Source of the DNA: Chara braunii
Lineage: Eukaryota > Streptophyta > Charophyceae > Charales > Characeae
DNA: 32,047 nt
Direction: 5' to 3'
Assembly: GCA_003427395.1 (NCBI GenBank)
Contig: BFEA01000072.1
Location: 742,818-774,864, forward strand
Shown here one piece after another: positions 1 to 10,355 of this stretch. Below the pieces are notes generated by a model. That model was not told the DNA's origin. It was given only the letters and a program-made list of their open reading frames with translations, and searched no databases. Made by a program: the position numbers and the translations under genes. Within the stretch, counting starts at the first letter, position 1. The number at the start of each line of letters is the position of its first letter.

Positions 1-99
1 CAATCTACCCGTGCCCTACCTACCACGCTACCACCCAATCAGTAGTAGATAGGATCGCTTTGCCCTCGATTTACATCAAAATTCATTTGATTTATTTCT

Positions 100-600
100 A
101 GAACCCATTTTGATTTTATTTTATTTTTGTAAATTCACAAATACTCAATTAACTATCTTTCTCGACATTTCTTTCTCAAACATATTTCCTTTTTCGATTT
201 TTGAAAATACGTAGGATTAGTCATTTCTTTCTCGACATTTCTTCTTCGAAATTCGAAAACAAATTTAATTAATTCTTTTTTGAAATTTTGTAATTCAAAA
301 ATATTTTAGAACTCTTTTTTTTTTTTTTTTTCAACATTTCCTTTTCAAAATTATTTCTAATTATTTTTTTTTCAAAAATTTTGAAATTACGCATTTCTTC
401 GTAATCAATTGTTTTTCGAAATTTTTGTAATTCAAAATAATTCAGAATTGATTAAATTCTTTTTCGACATTTCCTTTTCGACAATATTTCTAATTAACTC
501 GTTTTCAAAATTTTTTGAAAACTACGAACTTCGAAAATAATTCTGACTAATTATTATTTTGAATTTTTGTAATTCAAAAATCTTTTCGTGCGAATTAATT
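100..600. repeat. AT-rich degenerate tandem repeat
   Basis: Two phrases recur in the same order through this AT-rich stretch. A TTTTTGTAATTCAAAA-like phrase occurs near 125, 285, 421 and 565. A CGACATTTC or CAACATTTC phrase occurs near 164, 231, 332 and 465. The spacing of the first phrase is about 135-160 bp, so I read this as roughly four diverged copies of one unit. No gene is visible from 1 to 600. Confidence 0.55.
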
Positions 601-893
601 CACGACTGACCTGTCAGATACTGACGCGACATCCCATCATACACCACACATGTGAGAGAGGGAGGAGGGACCTCATACATGGAAGAAAGGTCCCTCCTTG
701 CACACACACATGGGGGAGATACCACGGATGAAGAGATGGGGAAGAAGCGAGACGAAGATGGAGGTGAGGGAGAAGATCAAGTTCGCGATAGCGAAGTCCA
801 AAAATAGTCTCCCCGCCGAATGTCCAATCAATGTCTGCCACAAAATGTCGAATCAGATCTGGGGGTTCATGCCCGATATAACCTCTGCCTGTA

Positions 894-894
<1 letters not shown>

Positions 895-961
<67 letters not shown>
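895..961. repeat. (TC)n microsatellite
   Basis: About 33 uninterrupted TC dinucleotides. Frames that cross it give only Leu-Ser or Arg-Glu runs, so long open frames here are artefacts of the repeat. Confidence 0.98.
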
Positions 962-962
<1 letters not shown>

Positions 963-1055
963 GAAGAAGAAGAAGAACAACAAGAAGGAGGAGGAGGAAG
1001 GAGGGAGAAGAGATGGAAGGCGAAACAAAGAAGAAGAAGAAGATGTTGTCCTCCT
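962..1055 (+). repeat. GAA/GAG polypurine tract
   Basis: This stretch follows the TC run directly and is nearly pure purine on the plus strand, with GAA and GAG triplets. The strand changes from pyrimidine to purine at 961/962, which gives the pair a mirror-like composition. Confidence 0.85.
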
Positions 1056-2283
1056 CGCTGTCTCACCTGCAGGTAACTGCCGCCATGTACTGACCGTCGT
1101 CGTGTCCCTGTGCAGGTCGCTGGCGTGCTTTTGCACCCAGGTAAGTACCGTCGACGCAGGTATGGTCGCTGCCCCTCTGCCTTCCTACACCTCTACCTCT
1201 GCCCTCAGCGTAGCGCTGTAGTGTTGCAGAGCTGCTCCAGCAGCGTGTCGCCCAAGAAGTGAGCTGCTCGAACTGTGTGTCTGCCCAGCCGTGGACCAGC
1301 TATAAGTAGTTCTGGGCTGGCCGGTCTGCCTCTGTGTGCCTACCGTCCTGTGCCCAAAACGTGGGCCTACTGGGCCTGAGTCCCACTGTCGGCGCGAATA
1401 CCCTTACAAGGGTATCCGCCCTGGTTTTTGGAAGTGACAGGAAATAAGTTTAGGTTGAAATTTGAGTACACTGTGTGACTCACGGTTGCTTTTTGTTCGC
1501 GCTGACTGAATGGTTGACTGGGAGTAGAGAGTATGTGAGCGCGCAGCTTTGAGGCGCGCATGATGGTTTTTATTTTCATACTATAGAGTCGGCGTTTCCG
1601 CGGGCAAAATTTTTATTTTTGACTAAAACTAAGAAAGGTTTTTTGTTGAGGTGACCATGAGGCGTGTGCGCTCATGCGGAATACGTCATTAGGCGGTAAT
1701 GTTACCTTTGGGCGCTGGTTGGGGCATGCGAAAGGAAATAGAACGCGAGCAGTGGCCTCCGCGCGACATTATGGGGGCTACGAGCGTGGCATCCCAAGCA
1801 AAATCCGGCCCTAACAGCATGTGCGTGCGTACGGGGCCGTGGGGTTGGAAGGAAATCAAGCAGCGGCCTTAGCACTGCTGCTACAGGCCCAGGCCGGCTG
1901 CCGCTACAGTTCACATACCGGTCGGCGCGCAGCCAGCCCAAGCTTGGGCCTAGCCATATAGGTTATGACTTTGGATTGAGACTATGGAGATCCGGGGATT
2001 GAAGCCAGCAGCCGGCAGCGGAGGAGCGAAGGAGCGTCTTATGGAGGAAACTGAGGGTTGAGGGTCCCGCGGGACTATCCCCCTTAGTTTTTTTGGGGAG
2101 TCCGACAGCGGGCCCGATAGGCAGGACCGGGGACAAGGTTCCAACGGTCCTTTCCTCCTCATTCCCCTTTCTGATCTTTTTCTTACTTTTCTTATTTTAT
2201 CTTTTTAAAAATTTTAATTTTTGTCCCATAGCGGGACACGGTACGGTACCGATCTAGGGACCGGTTGTAGGCCCAAAAGCCTC
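1056..2283. other. no gene recognised
   Basis: Mixed-composition DNA. A strong donor-like CAG/GTAAGT string lies at about 1138-1146 but no coding frame leads into it. No RNA gene, transposon domain or tandem repeat was recognised. Confidence 0.5.
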
Positions 2284-2306
2284 GTTCAGTGGATACACCA
2301 CTGAAC
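2284..2306. repeat. perfect 9-bp inverted repeat
   Basis: GTTCAGTGG (2284-2292) is followed by ATACA and then its exact reverse complement CCACTGAAC (2298-2306). It could form a tight hairpin. Nothing around it indicates a role. Confidence 0.8.
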
Positions 2307-3700
2307 TACTGGAATGCAGATCTGTGTCCGAACCCGGATGAGGCAGCTGCCCCAAGACAGCAGACCCAACGTTCTGGGTCTCTGCCCAAGGCGCAGTCCT
2401 TCGGGACATCCGTTAAAATTTGGAACGATACAGGACAGATTAGCATGGCCTGCACAAGGCTAACTCGTATAAATGAAAGGGTTGACCTCTCGTTTTGCTT
2501 GCTAATTGTAAATGCCGCCTGAGAAGGTGGGACAGCACGGGCTGCTGGGAGAATGGTGGTATAGGGGGAGAGAGAGGGAGGATCAGAGAAGAAAGAGACA
2601 GCGCAGGAGAGCGCAGTGCGACGAGGAAAAAAAAAAAAAAAAAAAAAGAGAGAAAAAAAAAAGAAAGGGAGGGACGAACCTGGGCGCGGCTTCGTGCCAG
2701 GTACGTTCGAAGGAGAAGGCAATGTCGGAGCTAGTGGCTATGGAAGAGAACAAGGCCACAGCGTGCTCGGCGCACGAAGATGCTAATCTGAGGTTTCAGA
2801 GCGCTCCGGATCTGATGGCGGCGTCGAAATTCGGATCAGATGAGTGGTTTGGTCGGTACGAATGATAGCAGCTGCGCGGTCACGAACAAGAAGGTGGGAG
2901 GAGATGGAGATGTATCTTCCCGAGTTCTAACGGAAGATTCATTTTCGTTTTATGTATTTTGTGAGCAATAGAGTGGGGCGCCCCCCCCTCGGATGCGCCG
3001 TTACTGGCAGTTGTTTTGGGTGTCCGAAATCATCATAGCGGTGGTCACCACCACCCGAAGGACTCGGCTGCAAGTATGACCAGGTACTGAGAAGAGAGGA
3101 GGAGAAGAGAGGAGGAGAAGAGGCACAAGGGGATGAAGAGCTAGAGTTAAGGCGGGAAACTAGAAGGAAGGGCAATAGGGGAGTGAACCTGGACATGGAC
3201 CTGAGCCAGGTTCATTGGGAAACAAAGGGGGAGGTGGCCATGGCAGAAACGAACTGCGACAAAGGTAAGGAAGGTATGACCCAGGCGATTTCTGACTAAT
3301 CCAAGTAGGAAAAGGAGATAGTTGAGGTTTTTTTGGGGTGGACGACCCCGACTCCGTGCTTAGTTAGGAGAAGAGATCAGCAGAAGAAAGAGTAAAAGAA
3401 AAAAGGAGTTGCGCGGAAGGGTCAAGGAGGAGAGGACAGTGGGAGTAAAAGCGTGTATCTCGGCCGATTCTCAACAGAATCGAGCGAGGTAACAGCCTAA
3501 ACCAGGGGTTTTGGCCATTACGAACACAATGGCATCAACAGAATTCGGGGTTGGGGGATAGTTTTGAAGGTATGACCGGTTTGGGCTGCGCCTAGGAGTA
3601 CGGGTGATGTATCTTCCCATAATTTGGGCAGGAGATTCATCCCCACTCTGCTCAGTGAGGGCCCAACCGGGAGCAGACAGGTCTGAGGCAATGTATCTTT
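2307..3700. other. purine-rich region with weak open frames
   Basis: It contains an A21 run at 2627-2647 and several AGG/GAG-rich segments. Two plus-strand frames look slightly more protein-like than their surroundings. One runs 2719-2865 from ATG and ends SDEWFGRYE before a stop. The other runs about 3040-3299 without a stop and holds a good donor-like AAAG/GTAAGG at about 3264-3270. Neither matches a family I know and neither has clear splice borders on both sides, so I do not call genes. Confidence 0.3.
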
Positions 3701-3709
3701 TTGTGCTCC

Positions 3710-3775
3710 AATAAAAATAAAAATAAAAATAAAAAAAGAGATAATAATAATAATAATAGTAATTATTATTATTTT
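3710..3775. repeat. AATAA and AAT microsatellite
   Basis: AATAA-type pentamers at 3710-3736 are followed by AAT triplets to about 3772. Simple-sequence DNA. Confidence 0.9.
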
Positions 3776-3839
3776 TCCGAAATAGCGAAGCACAACGGGA
3801 ATGCCGGTGAGGCTGTTGGGCTTTGAATACTCTTGTCAT

Positions 3840-4320
3840 AATTTTTTGCCGAATGAAGACAAGTACTATACAAATTACTGCTGTTGGCCTATAAGTAATT
3901 GCATTTCAAGCTGCTACGAGTTTGATTGGCCTCCAATTTAGTACGGCTGTTGTTTCTTCATTTGGGGCCGCCACTAGCAGCACAGTTTCAACAGCTGTTG
4001 GCAATTCCCACCACTCACAGGTGGCTGTTGGGTACCAGTCGTTGTTTTCTGGGACTTACTACAGAGTATTCTCGGTCTAGCATTACTGTTATGTTGGGCT
4101 GCCACGTCGGGTAGTTGCTGTAGGTCTAAGCTACTGAGGTGGGTAACCGGGCGTGGGATTTAGAACAATTTATTTTGCTGCTGTGCCCAGAAGGGGTTGT
4201 TGCTATCTTTAAACAACAAAACGACTATTGCTGTTGACTTGGGGCCTGACACTGATGTAGCTCGAGTGCTATCACTGAGCTTTCCAGACAGTGTTGATCG
4301 GCAGTTTCCGGTGGCTGTGG

Positions 4321-4352
<32 letters not shown>

Positions 4353-5560
4353 ACTGGAATCGCACTGTACCTCGGGGCCATTCCTGTGTTTTGCTGCTGA
4401 GTTTTTTCTGGTTGCTGTTGCTGCCTCTATTGGCCAAGAGACTACCAGGTGGGTTGGTTTCTTGTCAACGGGTTGATGACGGGGGCTGCGGATCCGGACC
4501 CGAGTTGTATCACTGCCAGTCAGCCAACACCCTGCTGTTGCTGATGCTGCCCAAGAGCGGACTGTAGCTGAGCCCTTGGGATGTCATGATGCTCAGGCAG
4601 CATAGCATCTGTGTCTCAGTCTGCCTTTCATCAACTACGGACCGGCGGATTGCTGGGCATTTTTTCTACTGCGAGTGACTCACTGGGGACTGCTGGGGCT
4701 GCTGCCGTACCGCTGCTGTGGTTTTGGTTTTTTTTATTTATTTATTTATTGTTTTTCTTATTTGTTTCCTTTCTCCCTCGTTTACAAAACCTTGCTACCA
4801 TCTTTTTGTTTTTTTTGGGTCTGGCTATTTCTCCCCCCCCCCCTAATACCACTATTACTCTTGAGGCCTCAATGTATGTGACTGCTGTGTTTTTTCCAAC
4901 GTTCTACTGAGTCCCCATCCCAGCACCAGACTGGTGCACCTTATTGTTTATGCTGGAGTGCGTTTGGCCTCTACTAAAGTTGACAGGCCGTCCGTTAGTA
5001 GGGGTACTGTGGCTCTCCGCAGAAGACTCGGTTGTTGACTCGGTTGCAGTTTCTCGTAGCAGGGAGCAGCAGCTAGCTACGGAAAACTGCTGTTAGTTTG
5101 GGGCGACCGCTGCAGCCGGCGTCTGTGCTACTGCTGTGCGCCAGATGGGTATTGCCGCTAGTTTCAGCAGCGAAAGGCAAGTATCGCTGCTTCAAGAAGT
5201 GCCGTTGTCGTGTAACACAGCTGCTGATGCTGTTTCCTCTCTACGGCGTTGTTGTTTCCCTCTGTTCGATAACCGTTATGTGCGGATGCCGGGTGGTGCT
5301 GCTGGCGGGGTAACGACCTAGAGTTGACTGTGTTGCTGTTGTACACACAGCCTTGTTGAGTTGCCATCGCGTTCAGATGTTGTCGGTGTACTTGTAATAC
5401 ACTTGCAGGGCCCTCACCGTACACTTGCCTAAGCTGAGCCTCCAGTGGGAAGGCTGCTGCACCGTCATCGATTGCACGCGATTGCTGTGCGTACAGTGTG
5501 TTGCCAACGTCTGGCTGCTATCGCCGGTATTTTTGGTAGAACACAGGGGGTGTTCTATTT
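3840..5560. other. CTG/TTG-rich low-complexity stretch
   Basis: GCTG, CTGTTG and TGCTGCTG words recur at irregular spacing, and an A25 run followed by G7 lies at about 4322-4353. No fixed period could be found by eye. Frames are short and scattered on both strands. I read this as cryptically simple DNA, possibly an eroded trinucleotide repeat, with no supported gene. Confidence 0.45.
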
Positions 5561-6227
5561 GAAGGCGGTGTTTCCAGGCTGCGTAGTTGCGTTTTAATCA
5601 GGGGGCGGAGTATGGCGGGTTGAGAGTATGGTCAGACCTTGGGAAGAGAGTTACTACGGCGGCTTGGAGGGCCATCAGAGGGTCGTCGCTCTGAGATTTG
5701 GCTTCAGTCCAGCCAACTTACTCGCGTTTGGCCATCATTGCGGGGCCCTTAGGAGAATCAAGATTCCAAGGCCCTCTCCTGCGAGTCTGAGTGCACCTCT
5801 CTTGGATCTCGAGAGTTTGAACCTCCTACTTCTATCCTTCTTCCTCTAAGTCTAGTCTGAGGTTACGAGAGGAAGGCGTCAGGCGGGATTGCAACCCGTA
5901 GGTCCGCAGCAAGACCTTGTGGGAGGTCCACCCATCGATTGCGGGAGCTCTGCCGGAACCCAGGCGGGGTTCTGGAGGCAGGGAACTTCAGGTATAATTT
6001 CGTCTGACGCGTGTGGTCCCTTCCCCTACTTGTTATCCCCTGGGTATCTAAATTTAACTATGTATGGATATTACTTTTGTTTTGTTATGTATGTCAGAAC
6101 ATGCATTGTGAAAAGGTAAATGAACAAGTATATGAGAGATCAGATATCTCCCGAGTGAGCTCAGACAAAATCAAACAGGGGGAAGGCGGGGTGAAGGTGT
6201 TTGCATGCTTTGACCGGGTCAACCCTA

Positions 6228-7445
6228 GGCTGAGCTCGTCTAAGTTGATGTGGGCTCAGTGCTATGTCTTATTTATGTTTGTTGGGATGACTGTATGATC
6301 TTGAGGGCTGGGCCTATCCTAAGTTGGACGGACCAGTCGCTGTGTTTTTCTGGGGTTTCTGAACAGGAGGATGGACACCCTAAGTTGGGAGGTCTCATAA
6401 TCCTGATGTTTCTTTTATGGGTTGCTGAAAACAGAGCTGGGAATATTCTAAGTTGCGTAGACCCAGTTCTGTGTGTGTTTTCTTCTGAGGGGGACACAGG
6501 TATGAGGTTGAGCGTACCCTTAAGTTAGGGCGGCTCGGTCATAAGCCATGAACATAAAGGTCAACCAAAAGTATATAATTTTGATATATATTATACGAAT
6601 CTATATCAGTTGACAGGCCGGGCACCCTAAGTTGGGAAAGTCAGTCAGTCAGTCAGGTAAAACAAAATGAGAAGAGAGGCAAATGAAGAATATAATGAAG
6701 GTAACTCGGGCAGGCTGAGCGTACCCTTAAGTTATGGCGGTTCAGTCTTATGCTCGTGACGATACAAAGGAGCAGAGAGTTAATATAAACTTGTTTTATT
6801 TTCCCTTCTAAACACAAGGCAGGACTAGATGTCTCCCTAAGTTGGGTAGGTCTGATCGTCTGCCTAATAAGAGAGAAACATATAAAGTTTGTGCAAGTAT
6901 ACCAATGGTTGTTTTCCTATATTGTCGTTACGGAGGCTAAGCGTACCCTTAAGTTCGGGCGGCTTAGTCATACGTCGTTGTACTTTGTTCAGACAGATCA
7001 TGTCTTATGTGCTTTAAAACTATTTAAGCTAGCTAAGCGTACCCTTAAGTTAGGGCGGCCTAGTGATATGCTCTGGTCGTTGATGTTATATAGGTTGAAC
7101 GTACCCTTAAGCTAGGGCGGTCTGACCATTCGTCGTTCGTGCTTGTTTTAGGCAGGGTAGGCATACCCCTAAGTTGGGGCAGTCTAATCCTATGCCCTAC
7201 GTAAACTTCGTTTAAGGCTGACTAAACATACCCTTAAGTTAGGGCAGTGTAGTTTTATGCTTCATGTCGTCAGTTAAGCAGAAGCCAGACGTACCCTTAA
7301 GTTAGGGCGGTCTGGTCATATGTTTTATGACTAGAGTTCATGTGGTGTTGGGCATACCCTTAAGTTAGGGAAGTCCGGTTGTGTGTACTTTACTTGTTTA
7401 CTTAGGCAGGTTGGGCATACCCTTAAGTTAGGGTCTTGTCTGATC
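6228..7445 (+). repeat. array of about 16 covarying hairpin units
   Basis: Each unit is a short hairpin: an outer stem (8 bp in the best units), a 3-nt/2-nt internal loop, a 4-bp inner stem CCCT/AGGG and a loop TAAGTT. Units begin at 6230, 6306, 6372, 6431, 6506, 6610, 6713, 6817, 6935, 7031, 7093, 7155, 7220, 7283, 7346 and 7409. Those at 6506, 6713, 6935, 7031, 7093, 7155, 7220, 7283 and 7346 are each exactly 35 nt. From 7031 to 7409 the step is 62-65 bp; earlier steps are 62-112 bp. Outer stems differ in sequence yet still pair, for example GGCTGAGC/GTTCAGTC at 6713, GGCTAAGC/GCTTAGTC at 6935 and AGCCAGAC/GTCTGGTC at 7283. The unit at 7155 swaps the inner CCCT/AGGG for CCCC/GGGG. The spacers keep only a weak common pattern (ATATGCTCGTCGTT-like). 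No known family was recognised and the function is unknown. Confidence 0.85.
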
Positions 7446-7833
7446 ATAGGCGATAAGTGAGGGGGGTTATTAAAGAGAAAGAATTGAATGATCTAACGAA
7501 CTACTTAGGCAAATTGATGTGGGATTGTGAGAGATTTTTGTTTATGCATGCTGATAGGGTCTCATTTTGGGGTGTCTTTTTCGATAAGTTAGCTGCTTAG
7601 ATGCTCGCCAAGTGTTGGAGCCATAGGTAGATCAGATGGATGATGGGAGGGAGAACTTCGGATGAAGATAGGACTGACCCTGCTAAGAGTTAGGATCAAT
7701 GCTAGCCCACAATCTCATCTAGAGGTCGTGCTGGCTGTCGTTGATCCTGAATCATCAAGCAAGTGTCAGAAGTTAGTCCCAAGTATAGTTGGCTTTCTGT
7801 TTTCAGCCTTGTATAAATCTTGACAGCCTCCTG

Positions 7834-7945
7834 TTCCTACGGGAAGCGCTGCCGAAATTTCTACAAATCTGAAATAGTTAGTTATTTTTGGACTCGTAGA
7901 AATTCTGGAAAGACACTTTTCCTACGGGAAGCGCTGCCGAAATTT
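7834..7945 (+). repeat. 85-bp direct repeat with a 27-bp identical core
   Basis: The 27-bp block at 7834-7860, beginning TTCCTACGGGAAGCGCTGCC, recurs exactly at 7919-7945. A weaker third copy (ATCCTGCCGGAATT) lies near 8014. The flanks between copies also form an inverted repeat: AATTTCTAC at 7856-7864 pairs with GTAGAAATT at 7896-7904. Confidence 0.85.
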
Positions 7946-8863
7946 TGAAGAATTAGGAGAGTTAGATTAATTTCAGCTAGGAGGAATCTGGCAATCCATC
8001 CTGGTTAGGGGACATCCTGCCGGAATTGCTTATATTTTTAGATAAACATCAGAGGTTAGTTAGGAAGATAGGATTATTTTTTGATCACTTGAGCATGGCT
8101 TGGGTATTGGCCTGTGCTGCATTGCAGGTCACCTTTATTCATATTGATTCACGGCTTGACTATCTTCAAGCTGATCCTGCAAGGATCACCTCTTCTGTTA
8201 TCCTTAGATAACAGGTCGGTTTCCGACTCAACTCTAACCCACTCTAGCTACTCAACCTAAAGGCTTTAGCCCTGTATTTTGTGTTGTTTTATTCTATTTT
8301 TACCCGGACTTTAATTGAATGGCCATTTAATAAAGATGTTGAGTATTTTATTTTGAGAGTTGCACAAAGAGTGAGGCTTGTATGGCTAAAGCAAGGGGTG
8401 TGAGCGCAAAGAATGGTTGAAGTTGACCCCGTGTAGTGTGTGCTCTGTCGATGTGAATCTTTGATGTGATTGCAGGTATGTTCTGTGAAGTGACATCCAG
8501 ATTTGGTTTTTCATCATATGTATATATATTTGAAGGAAGCCACACCGTGATTGTGAGAGTGATCGTCTCCTATCTCATAACTTTTATATCATATTTTCTT
8601 GTGTCCGCACGACCCATTGAGGTCGCGCACAGTGATTAAATAAGTTCTGCATCGAGAGGAAAGAGAGATCCCTTCTTAACTCTTGTTTTTTAGAATTAGC
8701 ATGGTTGGACGTTGTAGTCTGTGGCAGCCGTCAAAGTCAAACCCCTTGATCTCTGGCCGCCACGACAGCTTGGAGCTATCTACTCAACCCCTCTGCACAG
8801 GGTGCAAAAGAGGGTGTGGTCTTCAACCGCGCATGGCATTTGTCCAGCGTCGAGAGATTAACC
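7946..8863. other. no gene recognised
   Basis: AT-leaning sequence with short frames only. An AATAAA hexamer lies at about 8329, but there is no coding frame for it to serve. No RNA gene or transposon domain was recognised. Confidence 0.4.
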
Positions 8864-8893
8864 CTCAAGGCGGCGTGTCAGCCGACACTTGAG
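8864..8893. repeat. bulged hairpin
   Basis: CTCAA (8864-8868), a 6-nt bulge, GTGTC (8875-8879), loop AGCC, then GACAC and TTGAG to 8893. A GCGTCGA word flanks it on both sides (about 8847 and 8893). Confidence 0.6.
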
Positions 8894-9289
8894 CGTCGAA
8901 CGCGACCCTCAAGATTAACGAGGATCGCGTGAGTATGGGTATTACATAGTACGCCATCATTGCGACCGCCTGCGTACGCTTGCATTGCGGAGCGATATGA
9001 GTTAGCCCTGCGTCCGCGCGGTTTTATACTAAGCCTCGCACGCGACGCCTATCCGATATTTGCATCAGAAAGTTATGGGTCGGATATTGAAGGGACTAGG
9101 AGTATTGTTGTGTTGAGGTGTTGTTTGTGGAGCTTGGTTTGTGTGTGCACGTGTTATGTGTGGGTAGGTACTAGTGTTGTGGTGTAACGCGTGGTGTGCG
9201 TGATGCGTCCTAGTCGACCGACGTCGAGTTGCGCTTGGGACCTCAGCCCCCCAGTGCGTCGATTCGTGTACGGGTTCGATTTTGGGCGT

Positions 9290-9730
9290 TGACCGCGCGT
9301 ACCCCCTATGCTACAGCGAACGAGAAACGCCCTCGGTTGGGCCACCTCTGCAATTGCATACAGAAAGCCTTTGCATGAGGTTGAGTAGCTCGACGGGGAT
9401 ACGCCCACCTAAGGGATGGTGACAGCTCCCGCAGGTGGAGGTAAGCGGTGCCTCGCGTGACCCTGTCCTGTCGTAGGGGCTCGCGAGAGGTACGGCTGGC
9501 GCACTCGGCCGGAGCGGCAAAACGCTCTCCGCGACAAGTCCTGCCAAATCCTGCGTGACGCGGCCGGGAGGGTCCCCGTGCGGGACCGATGAGCTCGACA
9601 CTGACCGGACGTCCACACCCTGTACCTGGCCCAGGGAGGCCTGCCTCCTGGTGAACCTGGCCCAAGGCGCGGCCTTGGGGACTGCAGGTCCGAAACAACG
9701 CCTGAACAGACAAAAATAGGACAGCAAAAT
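9290..9730 (-). other. GC-rich block with overlapping unrecognised frames
   Basis: Two minus-strand frames of about 135 codons overlap almost completely (9306-9713 and 9311-9727). Both are rich in Arg, Pro and Ala, as expected from high GC, and neither matches a family I know. I take their openness to be composition-driven. Confidence 0.3.
9631..9679. repeat. two adjacent GC-rich hairpins
   Basis: The first arm pair is CCAGGGAGGC with GCCTCCTGG (9631-9651, one bulge). The second is CCCAAGGC (9661-9668), spacer GCG, GCCTTGGG (9672-9679). An ACCTGGCCCA word begins each, so the pair may descend from one duplicated unit. Confidence 0.7.
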
Positions 9731-9768
9731 AAATAAATAATTTAAAATAAATAAATAAATAAATAAAT
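9726..9768. repeat. (AAAT)n microsatellite
   Basis: Tetranucleotide AAAT repeats with one interruption (TTTAAAAT) near 9740. Confidence 0.95.
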
Positions 9769-9832
9769 GCCGTCTCGAATCAAATCATGCGGCCTAAGGG
9801 CCAGCTGTGGGCCTCCAAGGCGCGTGTCCGAA

Positions 9833-9900
9833 GGGCGTGCAGCCTGAGGGCCCCCAGCAACCATTGGGCCCCCAAAATGGGGCCCGTGTACAGGCTCAAC
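9833..9900 (+). repeat. dispersed repeat copy shared with the long inverted repeat
   Basis: This GC-rich stretch (GTGCAGCCTGAGGGCC, then CAGCAACCATTGGGCC) follows the same order as 29219-29284 (GTGCGCGGCCTGGGGGCC, then AAGCAACCGTCAGGCC). The reverse complement of the latter is at 29752-29817. I infer a dispersed family with three copies in the window. Confidence 0.55.
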
Positions 9901-10355
9901 ATGTAACATCATGGTTGTTCATGGCGAAAAGACCTAGTAAACTATGTTATTCATATTCAGAACAGTCTTGAAAACAAATCATCGCTACATTGTGGGCATT
10001 GGACTCGGTATGTACTATTCCTGGCTAGTGTGTATTGGGAGCGAAGACGCCGTTCCGTATGGTTGCGAGTGTGGTGTCGGCGAAGATCTCTAACCCCTGC
10101 TGGGGGTGCGATGGTCATGCTGTTCTAGTACAAACGAGGCCGCTGTTTAGGAGGAGGCGATGGAGATGGGGAACACCTCCCTCGAAGAGGTGTCTGTGAC
10201 AACCGATCTGACCATGAATGCCTCTGCCGTCGACACCTCGGTAAAATCCAATTTGATCATGAATGTGTTGATAATGAAGACAATGATGAAGGGGAGGCAT
10301 CAGAGGGGGAGGAGGAGCAGAAGTAGGAGAAAAAGGAGGAAGAGGTGGAGGCTGT

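Noticed and set aside
614-1093. Protein-coding frames on both strands
   Set aside because: They run through the TC repeat and the purine tract, giving only Leu-Ser or Arg-Glu runs.
6228-7445. CRISPR array
   Set aside because: Repeats are degenerate, several steps deviate from the regular period, spacers share a weak common pattern, and the surrounding DNA is eukaryotic.
9306-9727. Two overlapping minus-strand genes
   Set aside because: Both frames are open over the same GC-rich DNA, show no domain and have composition-driven residues.
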